A stretch of DNA of 64,000 nucleotides, from NCBI GenBank assembly GCA_020912385.1, contig CP087207.1, forward strand, positions 3,410,001 to 3,474,000. The letters are read 5' to 3'. Below the pieces are notes generated by a model. The model had not been told where the DNA came from. It did no database searches and saw only the letters and a list, made by a program, of their open reading frames with translations. Source of the DNA: Neofusicoccum parvum. Taxonomy: Eukaryota; Ascomycota; Dothideomycetes; Botryosphaeriales; Botryosphaeriaceae. Made by a program: the position numbers and the translations under genes. Below, one piece after another: positions 11,582 to 24,890 of this stretch; the stretch's first letter is position 1, and the number at the start of each line of letters is the position of its first letter.

Positions 11582-12865
11582 ATGGATTCACAGTACGTCG
11601 CCCCGTTCGACTCGGAGCTTGCGAACTGCATTGTCGCCTTCCCCTTCATCCTCCTCCGAACCTTCCTCGACTTCATTGCCTCGACCTGTCAGACCATCAT
11701 GGCCACCATCTGCGCCATAGTTTCTGCAAGCATCTCTATCGTCTCCATGGCCATGTATGCAGGAGTATGCCTCCACATGCAGCTCCTCAAAGCCACCACC
11801 AGAGCCACCGTCAACACCGTACTGCGCCTCGTTCTCTGGCTGCTTCCACCCGTTCTCTCTACCATTCGGTTTCTCCTATACTGCATGGTCTCCTCATTCA
11901 GGAACTGGCCCGCTTCTACATCAGCTGTCCTGGGCATCGCCGCGTTCATTTACATCGCAAGCAACCCTCGAGTGCGCGGCGCTGTCAGAGCCCGCCTCAC
12001 CGGCCTCTTCACAACAGTTCTCGCCCGCACAGCACGAGACCTCGACAACCTGTACGAGGAATGTCTCATCACCTACAGCGCATGGCAGCGCACGCGCCTC
12101 ACACCCGCAAAAATTCCAACCTCACCTCCTCCCTCCCTGCCCTCGACCCCGCTCAAGAATAACGAGACGACGCCACCGCCGCCCTGCTCTCCGTACCCTT
12201 TCTTCACAACGCAACCCTCCCCGCCCTCTCCTCCTTCTCCCTCGTCGCTCACTCCCTCACCTTCTCGCTACGAGCACCTCCAAGCTCTCGAGCAGTACCA
12301 CTGGGCCACCAAAACCGGACCCTACACCGACTGGGCCCGCTCTTACCGCCCACCCTCCCAGCGCTTCCCTTTCGCGCCCGCGCCCTCGCCGCCCGGCTCG
12401 CCGCCCGGATCATCACCGCCTGGCACTCCGCACCCGCACCCCACCAGCTTATTCCCGCCGGGCCATTGGCTGCTGGAGACCTTGAGCAACAGCAGCAGCA
12501 ACACCACCAACAACAACATCTTCACCAATGCCAGCACGAACAACAACAACACGCCGACGACGACGATGACGACAACGGCAACTACGGGTCTGGGCGTCGA
12601 CTTCAGCGCATCGATCCCCCCGATGGCGGCGCTGGCCGGCGGACCCGCCCCGGGCGCCGCGCCTGCGTCGGCTCTGCCGGCCACGCCGTCGCCCGCGGCG
12701 CCCAAGGCTGCGTCCGCGCCCTCCTCGGTCCTGGCCGCTGCCGCGTCTGCTGCCGGCTCTGGAACGGTGGGCCTCGCTCGCGCCGTGCCGACTTTCTCCT
12801 GGTCGGCTGGTGGAGGCGGGCTGGGGCAGCGGCCTGCTGGGGCGCCGGTGTTTGCGACGAAGTAG
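11582..12865 (+). CDS. hypothetical membrane protein with Pro/Ser-rich C-terminal tail
   Basis: A single exon encodes 427 aa. The first ATG in this open frame is at 11582; the upstream part of the frame has no ATG and is pyrimidine-rich leader. The N-terminal 130 residues are mostly hydrophobic, with about three to four candidate membrane helices (roughly residues 15-60, 78-108 and 113-130). A short amphipathic region follows, with RARLTGLFTT and LDNLYEECLI. The C-terminal two thirds are low complexity: Pro/Ser-rich, then an Asn/Thr run near 300-345, then Ala-rich. Residues about 225-265 (containing YEHLQALEQYHWATKTGPY) look less random and may be a conserved motif. I do not recognise a family. 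A membrane-anchored protein with a disordered cytosolic tail is the most that can be inferred. Confidence 0.6.
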   Translation: MDSQYVAPFDSELANCIVAFPFILLRTFLDFIASTCQTIMATICAIVSASISIVSMAMYAGVCLHMQLLKATTRATVNTVLRLVLWLLPPVLSTIRFLLYCMVSSFRNWPASTSAVLGIAAFIYIASNPRVRGAVRARLTGLFTTVLARTARDLDNLYEECLITYSAWQRTRLTPAKIPTSPPPSLPSTPLKNNETTPPPPCSPYPFFTTQPSPPSPPSPSSLTPSPSRYEHLQALEQYHWATKTGPYTDWARSYRPPSQRFPFAPAPSPPGSPPGSSPPGTPHPHPTSLFPPGHWLLETLSNSSSNTTNNNIFTNASTNNNNTPTTTMTTTATTGLGVDFSASIPPMAALAGGPAPGAAPASALPATPSPAAPKAASAPSSVLAAAASAAGSGTVGLARAVPTFSWSAGGGGLGQRPAGAPVFATK

Positions 12866-13881
12866 GGTGGCGGGATTTGGTTTGGGGGTTGGAAAGGTTT
12901 TGGGGATGGTGGTTGTTTTGGTTAATGGGTATGGAGGGGGATTCTGCTTTTGGATTTCTGCATAGCCTGAGGTGTTTGCGTTGGGTACGGCATGGTTCGG
13001 GCACTGGTTATCTGCTCTACTCGGTATCCTTTTGATGCTTCTTCTTGACCGGAGGGGTTTAAGCACGAGAAGACTATTATTGAAGAAATGTCCTACCGGG
13101 GGAAAGGGGGTTTCTTAACTCAACATACATAGCAAAAGCAGCATAGAGACGCGCAATCCGCGCAGAAATCAAGCACAAATAGATATACAAGTATCAGAAC
13201 CTACGCCCTGAACCCGCGACAGTGTCTAAATCCAACAGTCATCGTCAGCGCCCGCGCGAGATTGTCGCCATCATTCTCAGCCCAGCCCAGCTGTCATCCC
13301 CTTCGCCCTTCGTCGGCACACCCAGCTCTCACCCCTTCCTCGTACAGTGTATTCCTCGGCCACACGCATAAAAGATTCTACCTCAAGATCTCTGCCTGCG
13401 TCACGTCATTTACATTAGTATTTCAGTTATCCATAACTTCGGCAACGAAGACGCCATTGATACGGTGCGACTAGCTGAACATTTGTATATGAAAACTCAA
13501 TTGTGCCCCTTAAAATTCTACTATTTGCTTGAACTGATGTTTCACTTACCCAGGCAGGCACACCAGCAAGTTCACCACGAGAGCGCGAAGGTATCAGCCG
13601 ATTATGTCTAATATAAGAGGCAGAAGTATATACAGATGGGAAACATCTGAACCTCCTTCGTACCTTGGACATTCCTAGTGGAACAGTCACTGTAGTAATA
13701 AAAGGGTTGTTCCTTGCGTGGAGAGACTTGATGATGACGAGGAAAGTGTTTGTTTGACCAATTCATTACTGCCGGACAGATGTTTCAACCTTTCGCGTGG
13801 GAGCATCGCTACAGACATACGTCTTTGATCTGAGGATGGCTGGGTGACAGAGGAAACATTCACACCCTATGAAGAAAAAAT
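12866..13881. other. intergenic region between convergent genes
   Basis: This is the 3' flank of the Pro-rich membrane protein gene (+) and of the tRNA deaminase gene (-). The base composition is more AT-rich than the flanking genes. Short frames here show no recognisable content. No RNA gene was found. Confidence 0.5.
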
Positions 13882-15323
13882 TCAATCGAGATTGAAGCTA
13901 TCGTCTGCTACATTTTTTACCCATCCGCGCAAAGCATCTGCCTTCGCAAGGCTTTTCATTCGTTCTCTCTCCGACAGTGATAAACTCTTCTTCAGAGCAG
14001 CGTAGTCCTTGCTCTCGGCAACCACACTTACCAGTTGTTCAACCTCTGACATGGCGCTGTGCTCTAGATGAGACACAACATCAGCTACGGCGCTCCACAT
14101 TGCCCGTCTTGAGACCACACTTGCTCCCCTGAGGTCGCCCTGCTTTCTCCCCTGCAATGAGCCATTGATGATGACCTCTCTATGTCGAGGAGTGCACAGA
14201 GCACTCAGGTTGCACGGAATCAGCTTTTGCCCAGGCTGGCCGCTTCTTCTCGACCATTCGAACTCGCGCGATGTCGTTTGCAAGTCGAAAGGTCGGAACG
14301 AGTAGCCCCGAGACCAGTCATCCGGCCTGTCAGGAGACACTGGGGCCATTCGTCCCGCGGTGCTGAAGGCGCGCGTCGTTGCCGTTGGCACGTGCTGGGA
14401 TTCAGGCAGCACGAGAGTGCTTAGGTATGCATTTCGTGGGTCCAGGAGGAGCGCGGCCGTGGCATTCAGGAGAGAGGTACATTGCTTTAGAGCAATTTTA
14501 TCTGTACATGATTTGCTCAGGGTTGGAGGAGCGTCGGGACGGGCTGATATGCGGCGGCTATTAATAAGATATAGGCCACGACATGCGCGAGGGCGTACCA
14601 GGCTTGCGGCGAACGACGCCGAGCTCCGAGAAATAGCCTCGACCTCGAAGGACAACTTCAGCCTCAGCCTCAGCCTCATCCTTGTCCCCGGCCGCGGCGG
14701 GCGTCGGATTTGCGGGCAGAGACCAGGGCGTGGGATCCTCTTGCGCGCCCATGGTTAGCTCCATGCTTGCGTCCCCACACGGCGCTTCCGAGCAATACAT
14801 GTGCATCTCCACATCGCTTCTGAGCGCGAATGGCTGCGGCGCAGCCCGCGATATCTCGCTCGCATCTCGACGCCGCACGAAGTCCGAGACATGGCCACTT
14901 GAGGATACGAGGGCCGCGCACTCGTCCACCAAGAAGCGGTTGAAGGCACGGAGGGCCAGGACCTCGGCGTGCCAGTCGTGCAGCACCACGCCGCGGGCAG
15001 AGGCAACTTTGGTAGCGGGGAGGCATTTCATGCCGGTCCTTTTCCATTCGGCGGGTAAGCTTAGGTGTTCGGCGCAAAGAGTGGATCTCACGGTGCCAAG
15101 GTTACCCCAGAGCGGCGCAGGTCAGCGTGGATCGGCCCTCGTCAGCAGAATCACCCGCGACGTCGCGGCCTGACAAGGCGCGCGTGCCCGTCGACAGCAC
15201 AACGCCGGCCAGCGGAACCCACTCGCGCGCGCGGGCGTCGCGGGCGCGCGGCTTGCACTTGGCGGGCAGGGCGTCGAAGGCGCGGAGCACGCAGGCCTGG
15301 ACGTCGGCCGGAGCGGGCGGCAT
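13882..15323 (-). CDS. TAD1: tRNA-specific adenosine deaminase (Tad1/ADAT1 family)
   Basis: Three exons (15323-15106, 15038-14599, 14543-13882) encode 439 aa. The family converts A37, next to the anticodon of tRNA-Ala, to inosine. Zinc and catalytic signatures are in order: HAE at 96-98 (ligand His plus catalytic Glu), PCGDAS at 159-164 (second ligand), and SKSC at about 229-232 (third ligand). The conserved stretch TGMKCLP at 74-80 spans the first splice. The introns (67 and 55 nt) restore the family sequences ALGTGMKC and RRKPARPDAP exactly, which supports the boundaries. The start is the first ATG upstream of the conserved N-terminal helix. The region between the first two zinc motifs has variable, acidic and Ala-rich inserts. 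The gene is divergent from the NT-C2 gene with about 330 bp between the two ATGs. Confidence 0.9.
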
Positions 15324-15653
15324 GGGCTTGGAGCAGACGACGGGTGTCTGGGAGGCGTCAGAAAACACCACGCAGGAAGGCGGTGCGTGATTTGTGGGCA
15401 GCGGGCGCCGCGGGTCGCGCTGACTGTTCGGAGATCGCGCGTCATCAGTGCGCGCGCGCTCGGGCTCGTGGGGGACGGGGCCCGCCGGCTGACCTCCCGC
15501 CCCGACATTCCACCCCCCAGCCCTGCCATTCCGCGAGCAGCGCCTTGCCCTGTACGGCCGCCGTGACCGCGACAGAACAGGAAGCGCCAACGTGCCCCCC
15601 GAGCCTCGTGTTGTCTGATAAAGACCCCAGGCCTGCCCACATTTCCCGCAGCC
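15324..15653. promoter_or_regulatory. shared divergent promoter region
   Basis: The 330 bp between the start codons of the tRNA deaminase gene (-) and the NT-C2 gene (+) must contain both promoters. It is GC-rich, and no clear TATA box is visible. The inference rests on gene arrangement only. Confidence 0.4.
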
Positions 15654-17050
15654 ATGCAAGCGTTCGGTGAGCATATCCGCCGTCAATGGCTCCTCGGCGC
15701 AAGTCCGTCGCCTGGGCGAGCCCGTCGCTGACGGTTCTCGCAGTCCCCAAGCACCGTCGCGTAAGACTCCAGCATTCCGTGCGCTCTGCCCGACCCACTG
15801 CTGACTGCCAGAGCAGCCCAAATTCGACCTCCAGCTGAGGGTGCGTGTTGCGCCGACTCCCCCGTCCCGCCCCTGCCTCGCCCGCGCTTTGTCCCTGACC
15901 GTCCGCCCCAACAGGTCCTCGACCTGAACAACGTCCCTCTCGTCTCCGGCATTTCGTACGTGAAATGGCACCTCCCCGGCTCGACTGCCGCCGAGCACCG
16001 CGGCCGCACCGAGCGGCGCGCGATCAAGGAGCACAAGGTCTTCTACGACTACGAGAAGCATATCCCCGTGCGCCTCACGATCCAGAACAAGACCAAGATG
16101 CTCGAGGACGCATGGATGCATTTTGAGGTCATTCAGGAGTACAGCGCTGGCGGAAAGAATGACAGGATTGTGTTGGGAAAGGTCGATCTCAACCTCTCCG
16201 AGTATGTCGAGGCCAGCGAGCACGAGGCCGACGAGTCGGAGGGAGGTGTCGTGCGACGGTACCTCATGCAGGAGAGCAAGATCAACAGTACACTGAAGGT
16301 AGGGCTCGTTCGGCGTCCGGGAAACGCAGGTGCTGATTACGTGCAGATTGGAATCTTCATGAGGCAGGTTGATGGGGACAGAGATTACATCGCGTAAGTC
16401 GCATTGCGCAATCAAAGCGCGCAGCCGTTGACCGGATACAGGCCGTCGTTGAGAAATGCACAAGTTTTTGGAGGAATTGCTGGGATCATAGCTGGCGAGC
16501 CGGTGGAAGGGGATGATACGGGGCGTATGTACAATACGGCAAGCCCCCCGTGGACTGCGCTGACTTCCTGCCAGGCCTTCCTACTCTGAGCAAGGGTACC
16601 CGCGAAAACGGTGAGCTGCAAGACATGTACCGACGAACGGAAATCGCATTCTGGGCTGCGCAACCTGGCGAGCTCCGTGCCGACGAATGTATCGAGGACA
16701 TATTTGGTGGAGGCGATGGATGGGGGCATTCGGACGGAAAACACCTGGGCGATCGTTTGGGCGTAGAAGGAGACAGCGCATCTCTCAGCGATAGCGGGTC
16801 TCGATCTCCGAGGCGTGGATGGCACAGGAGTAATCCCAGCCAAGGGAGCAACAAGTCGCAAGACACGCTGAAAAAGGTGCGAATGGCCGGCCATGACCGT
16901 GGACTTTCTATCCGAGGAAGGGCTAGTCTGGAGCAACAAGCAAATCAGATGAAGGCGGAGGCACGGCCGCCAAGAAGTCGACCGACTCATGAGGTCGACG
17001 AGCTCGATGTTCGAGACCATTTGAAGAGCTGGTCACTACCCGTGCACTGA
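15654..17050 (+). CDS. NT-C2 (EEIG1/EHBP1 N-terminal C2-like) domain protein
   Basis: Five exons (15654-15666, 15812-15840, 15915-16393, 16442-16524, 16575-17050) encode 359 aa. The first exon codes for only four residues plus one base. All joins are in phase and rebuild a continuous domain starting MQAFEQPKFDLQLR. The N-terminal 170 residues match the NT-C2 fold, with LDLNNVPLVSG, a WHLPGSTAAEHRGRT stretch, KVFYDYEKHIP and VDLNLSEYVE. Such domains act at membranes or the cortex, and the metazoan relatives link to actin and endocytosis. The downstream half has FGGIAGIIAG, GELQDMYRR and the acidic motif ELRADECIEDIF, features I associate with fungal members. The C-terminal 130 residues are Ser/Arg-rich and probably disordered. 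The role is inferred from family only. It shares a divergent promoter with the tRNA deaminase gene. Confidence 0.8.
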
Positions 17051-17446
17051 GAAAGGAGTCCAGCAGAAGACCATGGAACTGTCCGTCGGAGGACGATCTG
17101 CGCACGCTCGGCGATTTCTGGGGGCCGGAGCAGATGCAGCCGTCAATTATCAATAGCATGTGCATAGAGAGGCGGAGTTGGGAGGCGTCGGGATACATGG
17201 GAGTCAAGGTTCTGTAAATAGTGGAATAATAATGCGAATCACTCGTCTTGTGCTTGGCCGCAGCTCGGGCCGCTGGCCGACAGACAGGCAATGCGGTCAT
17301 CTCGAGGCGCGGGTCGGGCTCCCGAATCGCCGGGTCCAAAAAAGTGCATCGGGGCGGCTCGACCGCGAAGCGCGAAAGCTGCTGCTGCACCACGGGAAGA
17401 CCTGCACGGCCGATTCAAACCACCACCATCGCACCCTCTCTTCCAC
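17051..17446. other. intergenic region
   Basis: This is the 3' flank of the NT-C2 gene and promoter of the SLS1-like gene, both on the plus strand. The open frame of the downstream gene extends upstream without a stop to about 17291, but that part has Arg/Ala-rich, promoter-like content and is not counted as coding. Confidence 0.4.
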
Positions 17447-20400
17447 ATGCTCGCCCAGCGGTCTTTGGGCGCATCCGTATGTCTTCGATGCCGACTTAGC
17501 CAGGCGCGGCCGCGCTTAGGACGCGCGCCTGGTCTTCCTCTCGCCGCAATAGCCACCACCTCCGCCGCAACTTTTACAAGCCATGCGCGCCGATTGCGCG
17601 CCGATGACTCTCTCGACACCCTAGAGCCTTCTCTGCCCGATGTTCAGAAGCAAAACTTCGAGATCGACTATGATCCCCTTGCTCCAACGATCCGCCGTCG
17701 CTTGTCCACCAACCCCAAATATGAACCGAAACCACTGCCCGTACCAAGCGTACCAAGCGTACCAAGAATACGCGGCCGGAAGGGCAAGCAGCTCCGGGAG
17801 ACGTCTGCTCCCCTTCAGCGATCATACTTGGGCGTGGGTTCGGAGGTGCTCATCCTGCGCGACGTGATCGAGCCGGAGACGAATCAGGAAGTGGAAGACA
17901 ACGACCCTGCGGATGACACAGACGCGGCGAAGCGCAGGAGGGAGATCCGCGAGGCGCTGGAAGCGTCAATTGCAAAGCAGCAGGCCGTCTCGAACCAGGA
18001 GGAGGTCAACGAGCAGATCAACAAGCTGCGTCCGGTGTCCCCGGATGGCCCGTTCTACCCGGCCTTCGTGACCCGCCAGGATAGCAAGGCTCTGCGGAAG
18101 GCGTTGAAGGATGGCTACAACGTCGCGCAGCTGAGGCGGTATGCGTCGGTCGAGGAAGGGTTCCAGCAGCTACGCGAGTTGAAAAGGGAGGAGAAGGCGG
18201 AGGGTGGACTGCTGTGGAAGTCGGCATGGCAGGAGGGCACGTCACCGATGGAACAGAGGCTTCCTGAGGCGGAGACGACTGTTGTCCCGGTCGAGAAGTT
18301 GGCCAAGGTGAATCTCGTGGATAGGATCGTGCGGGACATTTGGGACGTCAACGTCATCGAGGACAATGAGGCACTTGGTGAAATTGAGGTTAAGCTCGAA
18401 CCGTGGCAGCTCGATTTACTCATGCCTGATGGGAGGCGTACGTCTGCTTGGTTCATCTGTTCCGGACAGGATTGCTGACTCTCTCGCAGAAAACTACAGC
18501 ATCCTCGACAATATTGGATATCATCGAAATGTCAGGATAGAGTCGTATCGACCGGAACGCATCATCCGTTTCATCGCAGCGAGAGAGAATGCCGAGCAGG
18601 CTGCCATGGATCTTGAGCGTTCGTTACGAGGGGCTGCAAGTTTGGATGTCGACCTCAGCGTCTTCGAATCGATTCGTCAACAAAGGGAAAAATCACGGCT
18701 TCTGGACTTATTGTCACAAGAGGATATAGATGTCGCGACAAGACTAAGCAGAACAGTTATCGAGATCTCGTCGGAGTCTAAGGTAAGTTTGCTTTTGCTT
18801 GTCTTCGTATCACGGCATGAATACTGATTGTACTGTAGCTGATCATTCACGGGTTGAATAAAGACTCTGTTGAATTGGCACGACGTATTTTGTTCAGCGT
18901 CATCGACATTCCCTTGTTTTGCGAGACAAAGGTCATGACAGATACCGAGGGTGAAGGTTTCCTGCAAAGTTGTGCTAGCGAAAGCACTCTACATTATCGA
19001 GACAGGCGGAAAGGATACGGTCGTTGGACCTTTCCGGTTGCCAGATCAAATCCAAAGGTAAATGAGGAACATTCGACGTCTATCGAGGAACAGGTAGAGC
19101 AGCACCCACAAGAAGCAGTGGAACACCCTGAGGAAGAAATAGAAAATCTCGCAAAAGATGATGCGACAGCCACTGCCGAAACACCGGCAGATGCCCTTTC
19201 TGGGGAGAGCCAAGATACCGAGGACAACCCCAGAATTGCTGAGGAGATTGCTACCTACCTTATCGCTCCCGTCGATGGCCCCTCCGGCCCTCCTGAAGGT
19301 TCCTATCCTGCGACCAAAAATGTAAGAAAAACATATTGGGGCCCTCAAACCCTAGTAGAGCTCTTTGCCAGCTATGGGAATGTTCTCCACAAACCTCCTC
19401 CGGCGAAAACCTCCTTGTCGCCCATGCCTCTTTCTGACCTCCTCGAACATCCCGATACTCCTCACCGGGTTTTCCATGATACCATTCCTGGATTTAGTCC
19501 CTTCCTCCAGCACATCGCAACATCTGCAAAACTTCATCGTAGCCCGACCCAGGCAAAAGCTCCAGATGCTCTTCTCTTTCGATTTTCTCCATCTCCATGG
19601 GATATTGAGGATACCTCTGCACTTGAGGATTTCCCCGACTTGGGTCTTCGGATGGAAATCAACTCTACGACGGGGTTTTCGCGATTCCAAGGCTTCGGAC
19701 TGACCGTCAGAGAGCGACATGTGGATGTGCTTTTACCCAAGCAGCCGGTCGATCTACGATTCGTACGTCGAGAGGTTCTTTGGACCAGAGATGCCCTCAC
19801 ACGTTCCGATGAAATCCGGCTGTATCTCGCCTCTATCACGACAAATTTGAGCGGTTCAGGAAACATTCGAGCACCGCCGACTCTGAAATTGAGAATCCCC
19901 ACTTGGACCGTTAGGAACTCGGAGCGATACAGCTCGTTACCGACGGAGCGCACGGAGCATGGAGAAGAGTTCGTCAAGGAGTTCGTTTTCTCCGCGGTGG
20001 AGCACAGGCAGATGTTCAAATACGATCTTTCGGATGGCAAGCACCGTGTCTCGTACACGTCCGTTGAGGGTGGTAGGGTAGGTGGTCGTCGTGGAGAGCT
20101 GCGAACTCGTCTGAGGAAACCTGTCACGGATCAGGAATCATTGCAAGCCCAAGCACCAGGGCTGATCAAGACGGCATTCAAGGTGGCTTCGATGATTGAC
20201 GATGCTGTGCACGACAGGTTGGATCCTCCGGAACTGATCATCAAGAAGGTCGAGCACCATGCGTCGTTCAAGCGGCTTACGTCTACTGGAGAATTTGAGG
20301 AACCATTAACGACCAACACACTGAAGGAAGTGGAGGATGAGGGTGCTCTCTCAAACACTGCGCACGAAGTTGGGGGTAAGAAGCGCAAGGGTGGCAGGGC

Positions 20401-20467
20401 AAAGAAGAGAGCCACAGATCAAGGAGATGAGAATGATGATCTCTCGTTGCGGGAAGGTGCGAACTGA
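17447..20467 (+). CDS. mitochondrial inner-membrane-bound regulator, SLS1-like
   Basis: Three exons (17447-18437, 18490-18782, 18839-20467) encode 970 aa. The N-terminus (MLAQRSLG..., rich in Arg and Ala, no acidic residues for about 45 residues) looks like a mitochondrial presequence. The body matches the fungal SLS1 family, which in yeast couples mitochondrial transcription with translation at the inner membrane. Recognisable stretches include LKDGYNVAQLRRYA (about residue 220), IRDIWDVNV-like sequence near 300, and YHRNVRIESYRPERIIRF after the first splice. Both introns join in phase (QNYSILDNIG and SSESKLIIHGLN). An acidic Glu/Pro-rich spacer lies near 505-575. The C-terminus is basic (KKRKGGRAKKR) and may be disordered. 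The protein is longer than the yeast one, mainly through these low-complexity parts. Confidence 0.75.
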
Positions 20468-21732
20468 GTCACATCTACAGCTGACCAAATATCATCCGTA
20501 TTTGTGGTGGTTTCCTTGAAGGATGTCATCAAAAGGTGGCTCGAGTCCATCGTTGGGGTCTAATGATGCGCACGTAAAAGCATTTACGGATAAGGGAGCG
20601 GGGATATCATTTACACAGAGGCTTGGCGCGACTGGCGATAGAGAAAATGGGAATTATACATGTAGAATTGTAAAAAATAGGAGCTCGCCACTTGCATGAA
20701 GATGAGGATTTTCCGGCTCACCGGTGTTGTGGTGTGCAAAGCCAGAAGCACGTGCAAGTTTCATAACGGTGTCTCTGCGCGGCAGCACGGTGGTCGAGCA
20801 ATTTTTTTTTCTGCCCGCGCGGGCCGTCGACGTCATGGCAAATTCCAACGGCGCCTGAAAGAGTCATTCAGCCGGCGGGGTGAGCCGCGCACACTGTTGG
20901 GGCTTGACGCAGTTGCCTGCGCCTGTAGTCAGCCCGTTCCAAGGAACGAGCTGCGCCATGCGCGGTGAATGAGGGAGCAGAGCGTGCGGTGACCTAGAGC
21001 AGAAGCGAGGGAGTCCGGGATTGAGGGGTTGCGGCCGCGCAAAGGATCCTCGCGGTGATGGCAACACCAAGCGCCACAAAGCTTTGACTCCCGTAGCGTC
21101 CCAGGAGCACGATTCGCGGGAGCGAGGAAACACCAGTGCAGAGCGGGTACATGTAGGTGCGGAAGGACTAGATTTGCAGCCAAGGATTGTTCGACATGGC
21201 GGGCGCTGCACGTTGCCGCCGGAGGGGCAGGTTGCTGCAAGTCACGGAGGTTCTGGGCGGCGTGTGGCAACTGGATCTGCGGCAGCGCTGGTGCGGTGAG
21301 GAAGCCATCTCGCGGCTAGCGGGCACAAGGCCCAATTGTATGGCCTCAAGCGCCGTGGTCACAGAGGACGACTCCACGGGAGTCATACCGCGAACAGCGC
21401 ATCAGACGAGCGCTCGTTGGGCCGCCGCCGCAAGGTTGCCCCGCCATCAGCTGGCAGTGCATGAGGTAGGGCACAAAAGTTTTCCCTGCTTAGTTAGCGC
21501 CCCCACCACCGCCGCTCGCGCCCGATAAAAACCTTCCAGCGCCCCTCCACCACCTCTTCTTTTCCTCTTCGTCTCACACACCTCGAATCGTCGGCATTCG
21601 TACCTGTGTACGCCCCCCGCCTGCGCTGCGCCCCAGCAGCCCCTGTGCCTTGACCATTGCGCTGACTGCCACCCAGGAATTCAACCTACTTCAAATCAAC
21701 CTTCCAGACACCTCAGTTTCTACACCGTCACC
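20468..21732. other. intergenic region and elongation factor promoter
   Basis: Between two plus-strand genes. The first 350 bp is AT-richer 3' flank; the middle is GC-rich with no recognisable coding content. The last 200 bp form the promoter and leader of the elongation factor gene. Confidence 0.5.
21541..21605 (+). promoter_or_regulatory. CT-rich initiation region of the EF-1-alpha gene
   Basis: A pyrimidine-rich stretch (CCACCACCTCTTCTTTTCC and following) lies about 130-190 bp upstream of the start codon, just after a GATAAAAACC sequence. CT-rich tracts are common next to transcription starts of highly expressed fungal genes. Assignment as an initiation region is by analogy. Confidence 0.4.
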
Positions 21733-23615
<1,883 letters not shown>

Positions 23616-24433
23616 GCGGTTCCCGTCGTGGTTCCTCTTCTTTCTTTCTCCCCTCTCGACGGCAGATGTGCTGTTTAGTTGGAGGGTTCACCGGCGTGGC
23701 ATTTCTTACTTTTCTAACGGTTTACGAATCATGGGAAGGGAGGACTGCTAGATTTACTTCTATCCTCTCAAACAAAAATAGAAGTGATGATGTTCTGACA
23801 ATTCTTGTTCCCTGCGCCTGTGACATGTTGGCTCCAAGATCCCCGGGGAATACATTGACTCCATGAACAGAGCCAGAATCCCAGCCAATCGTCACAGTGA
23901 TCGCTATTCCTCCTCTGGAATTGTCGCACGTTCGTTGGAGAAGAAACTGGGCCCAGATTACTTGCCGAGGTGGCCTGACCTCAAAATTGTGTGACGGAAT
24001 CGGAGATGAAAGATGGACCCATCTTACTCGCGTTCCTTTCAATTCTACAGTTCTTATATACGCCAAGGCACCTATTATTTTCTTACAAACGATGGAGAGT
24101 ATGTCACTGTTCCGCAAGCAGTGATCAACAACGATGCCACCTTTTATCTCAAGGCTTAACTTCACCATTGAAGGCAAAGACACATAGGTGCTTCTTTCGA
24201 TGATGCTCCCCTCTGCTCGCCTTGAATCTTTTTCGCTCTTCATTCTCCACTTTCTTGTTTCTTTGCTCTCCTCATACCCCACCTGACGTCACGTAACTAC
24301 GAGTAACATGACCAGCAACATTCCCGAGTTCGCTACCCACCATACCAAAGGCTACGTTGCCTTGGGCCGTCGGATCGCGCACGGTTCCACTATTACCGTT
24401 GCCAATTACATGTTACTACTGCCATCAGCAAAG

Positions 24434-24435
<2 letters not shown>

Positions 24436-24469
<34 letters not shown>
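24436..24469. repeat. CT dinucleotide microsatellite
   Basis: Seventeen uninterrupted CT units in non-coding DNA. Confidence 0.95.
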
Positions 24470-24471
<2 letters not shown>

Positions 24472-24624
24472 GGGAAATGAAGATCATCTGAGTCGTTCGA
24501 AGTTGTTTGGTTTGTTGGATCAGCACACTTTGCCCTTTACAGTAATGCATTAATGATAAATTTCTCTCGCAGCCTCCTCTCCCGCGCTTCGTTCCTCAAC
24601 GCTCGAAAGTCGTCCGCTTTCATA

Positions 24625-24668
24625 GGCAGTTGAGACATTCATGCGGATGGATGCTTCAACTCCCCACA
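24625..24668. mobile_element. MITE-like palindromic element, copy B (collapsed)
   Basis: A left arm (GGCAGTTGAGACATTCATGC and GGATG) runs directly into a right-arm end, GGATGCTTCAACTCCCC, with no spacer. The element is about 44 bp instead of about 80. It looks like an internal deletion between the two inner cores. Confidence 0.6.
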
Positions 24669-24861
24669 TGGAGCTTTCCAGCTCCACGTACGAAGCGGGT
24701 TTCGAATCAGGGATGTGGGCTGAAGCTGAGAGAACAGAGGAACTCGAATGTGATGATTTTTCCAAACTTGGCTCACATGCGCACGTAGCAGAACGCAGGC
24801 ATCGCTTGGGGAGTTGGAGGTTTCATGCACATGGCTTTTTCACAGTCTTTGCTGCACTTGC

Positions 24862-24890
24862 TCATCCGGACGGATGCTTCAGCTCAGTTG
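24862..24890. mobile_element. MITE-like element, copy C (right half)
   Basis: The sequence CATCCGGACGGATGCTTCAG followed by CTCAGTTG matches a right arm. No left arm lies next to it; the nearest is copy B, about 200 bp upstream. It overlaps the predicted stop codon of the candidate gene on the minus strand. Confidence 0.5.

Larger units (their letters stand above)
23616..24883. other. intergenic region with repeats
   Basis: This is the 3' flank of the elongation factor gene followed by AT-richer DNA. It contains a CT dinucleotide tract at 24436-24469, a collapsed palindromic repeat at 24625-24668 and the beginning of a half copy at 24862. No coding signal was recognised. Confidence 0.5.

Noticed and set aside
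15102..16463. Long minus-strand frame of 453 codons containing the first exon of the tRNA deaminase
   Set aside because: Only the part from the ATG at 15323 downstream has conserved deaminase sequence; the rest runs antisense through the NT-C2 gene.
24681..24720. Sequence resembling a tRNA B box (GGGTTTCGAATCAGGG)
   Set aside because: No A box or cloverleaf can be built around it, and the motif has an extra T.
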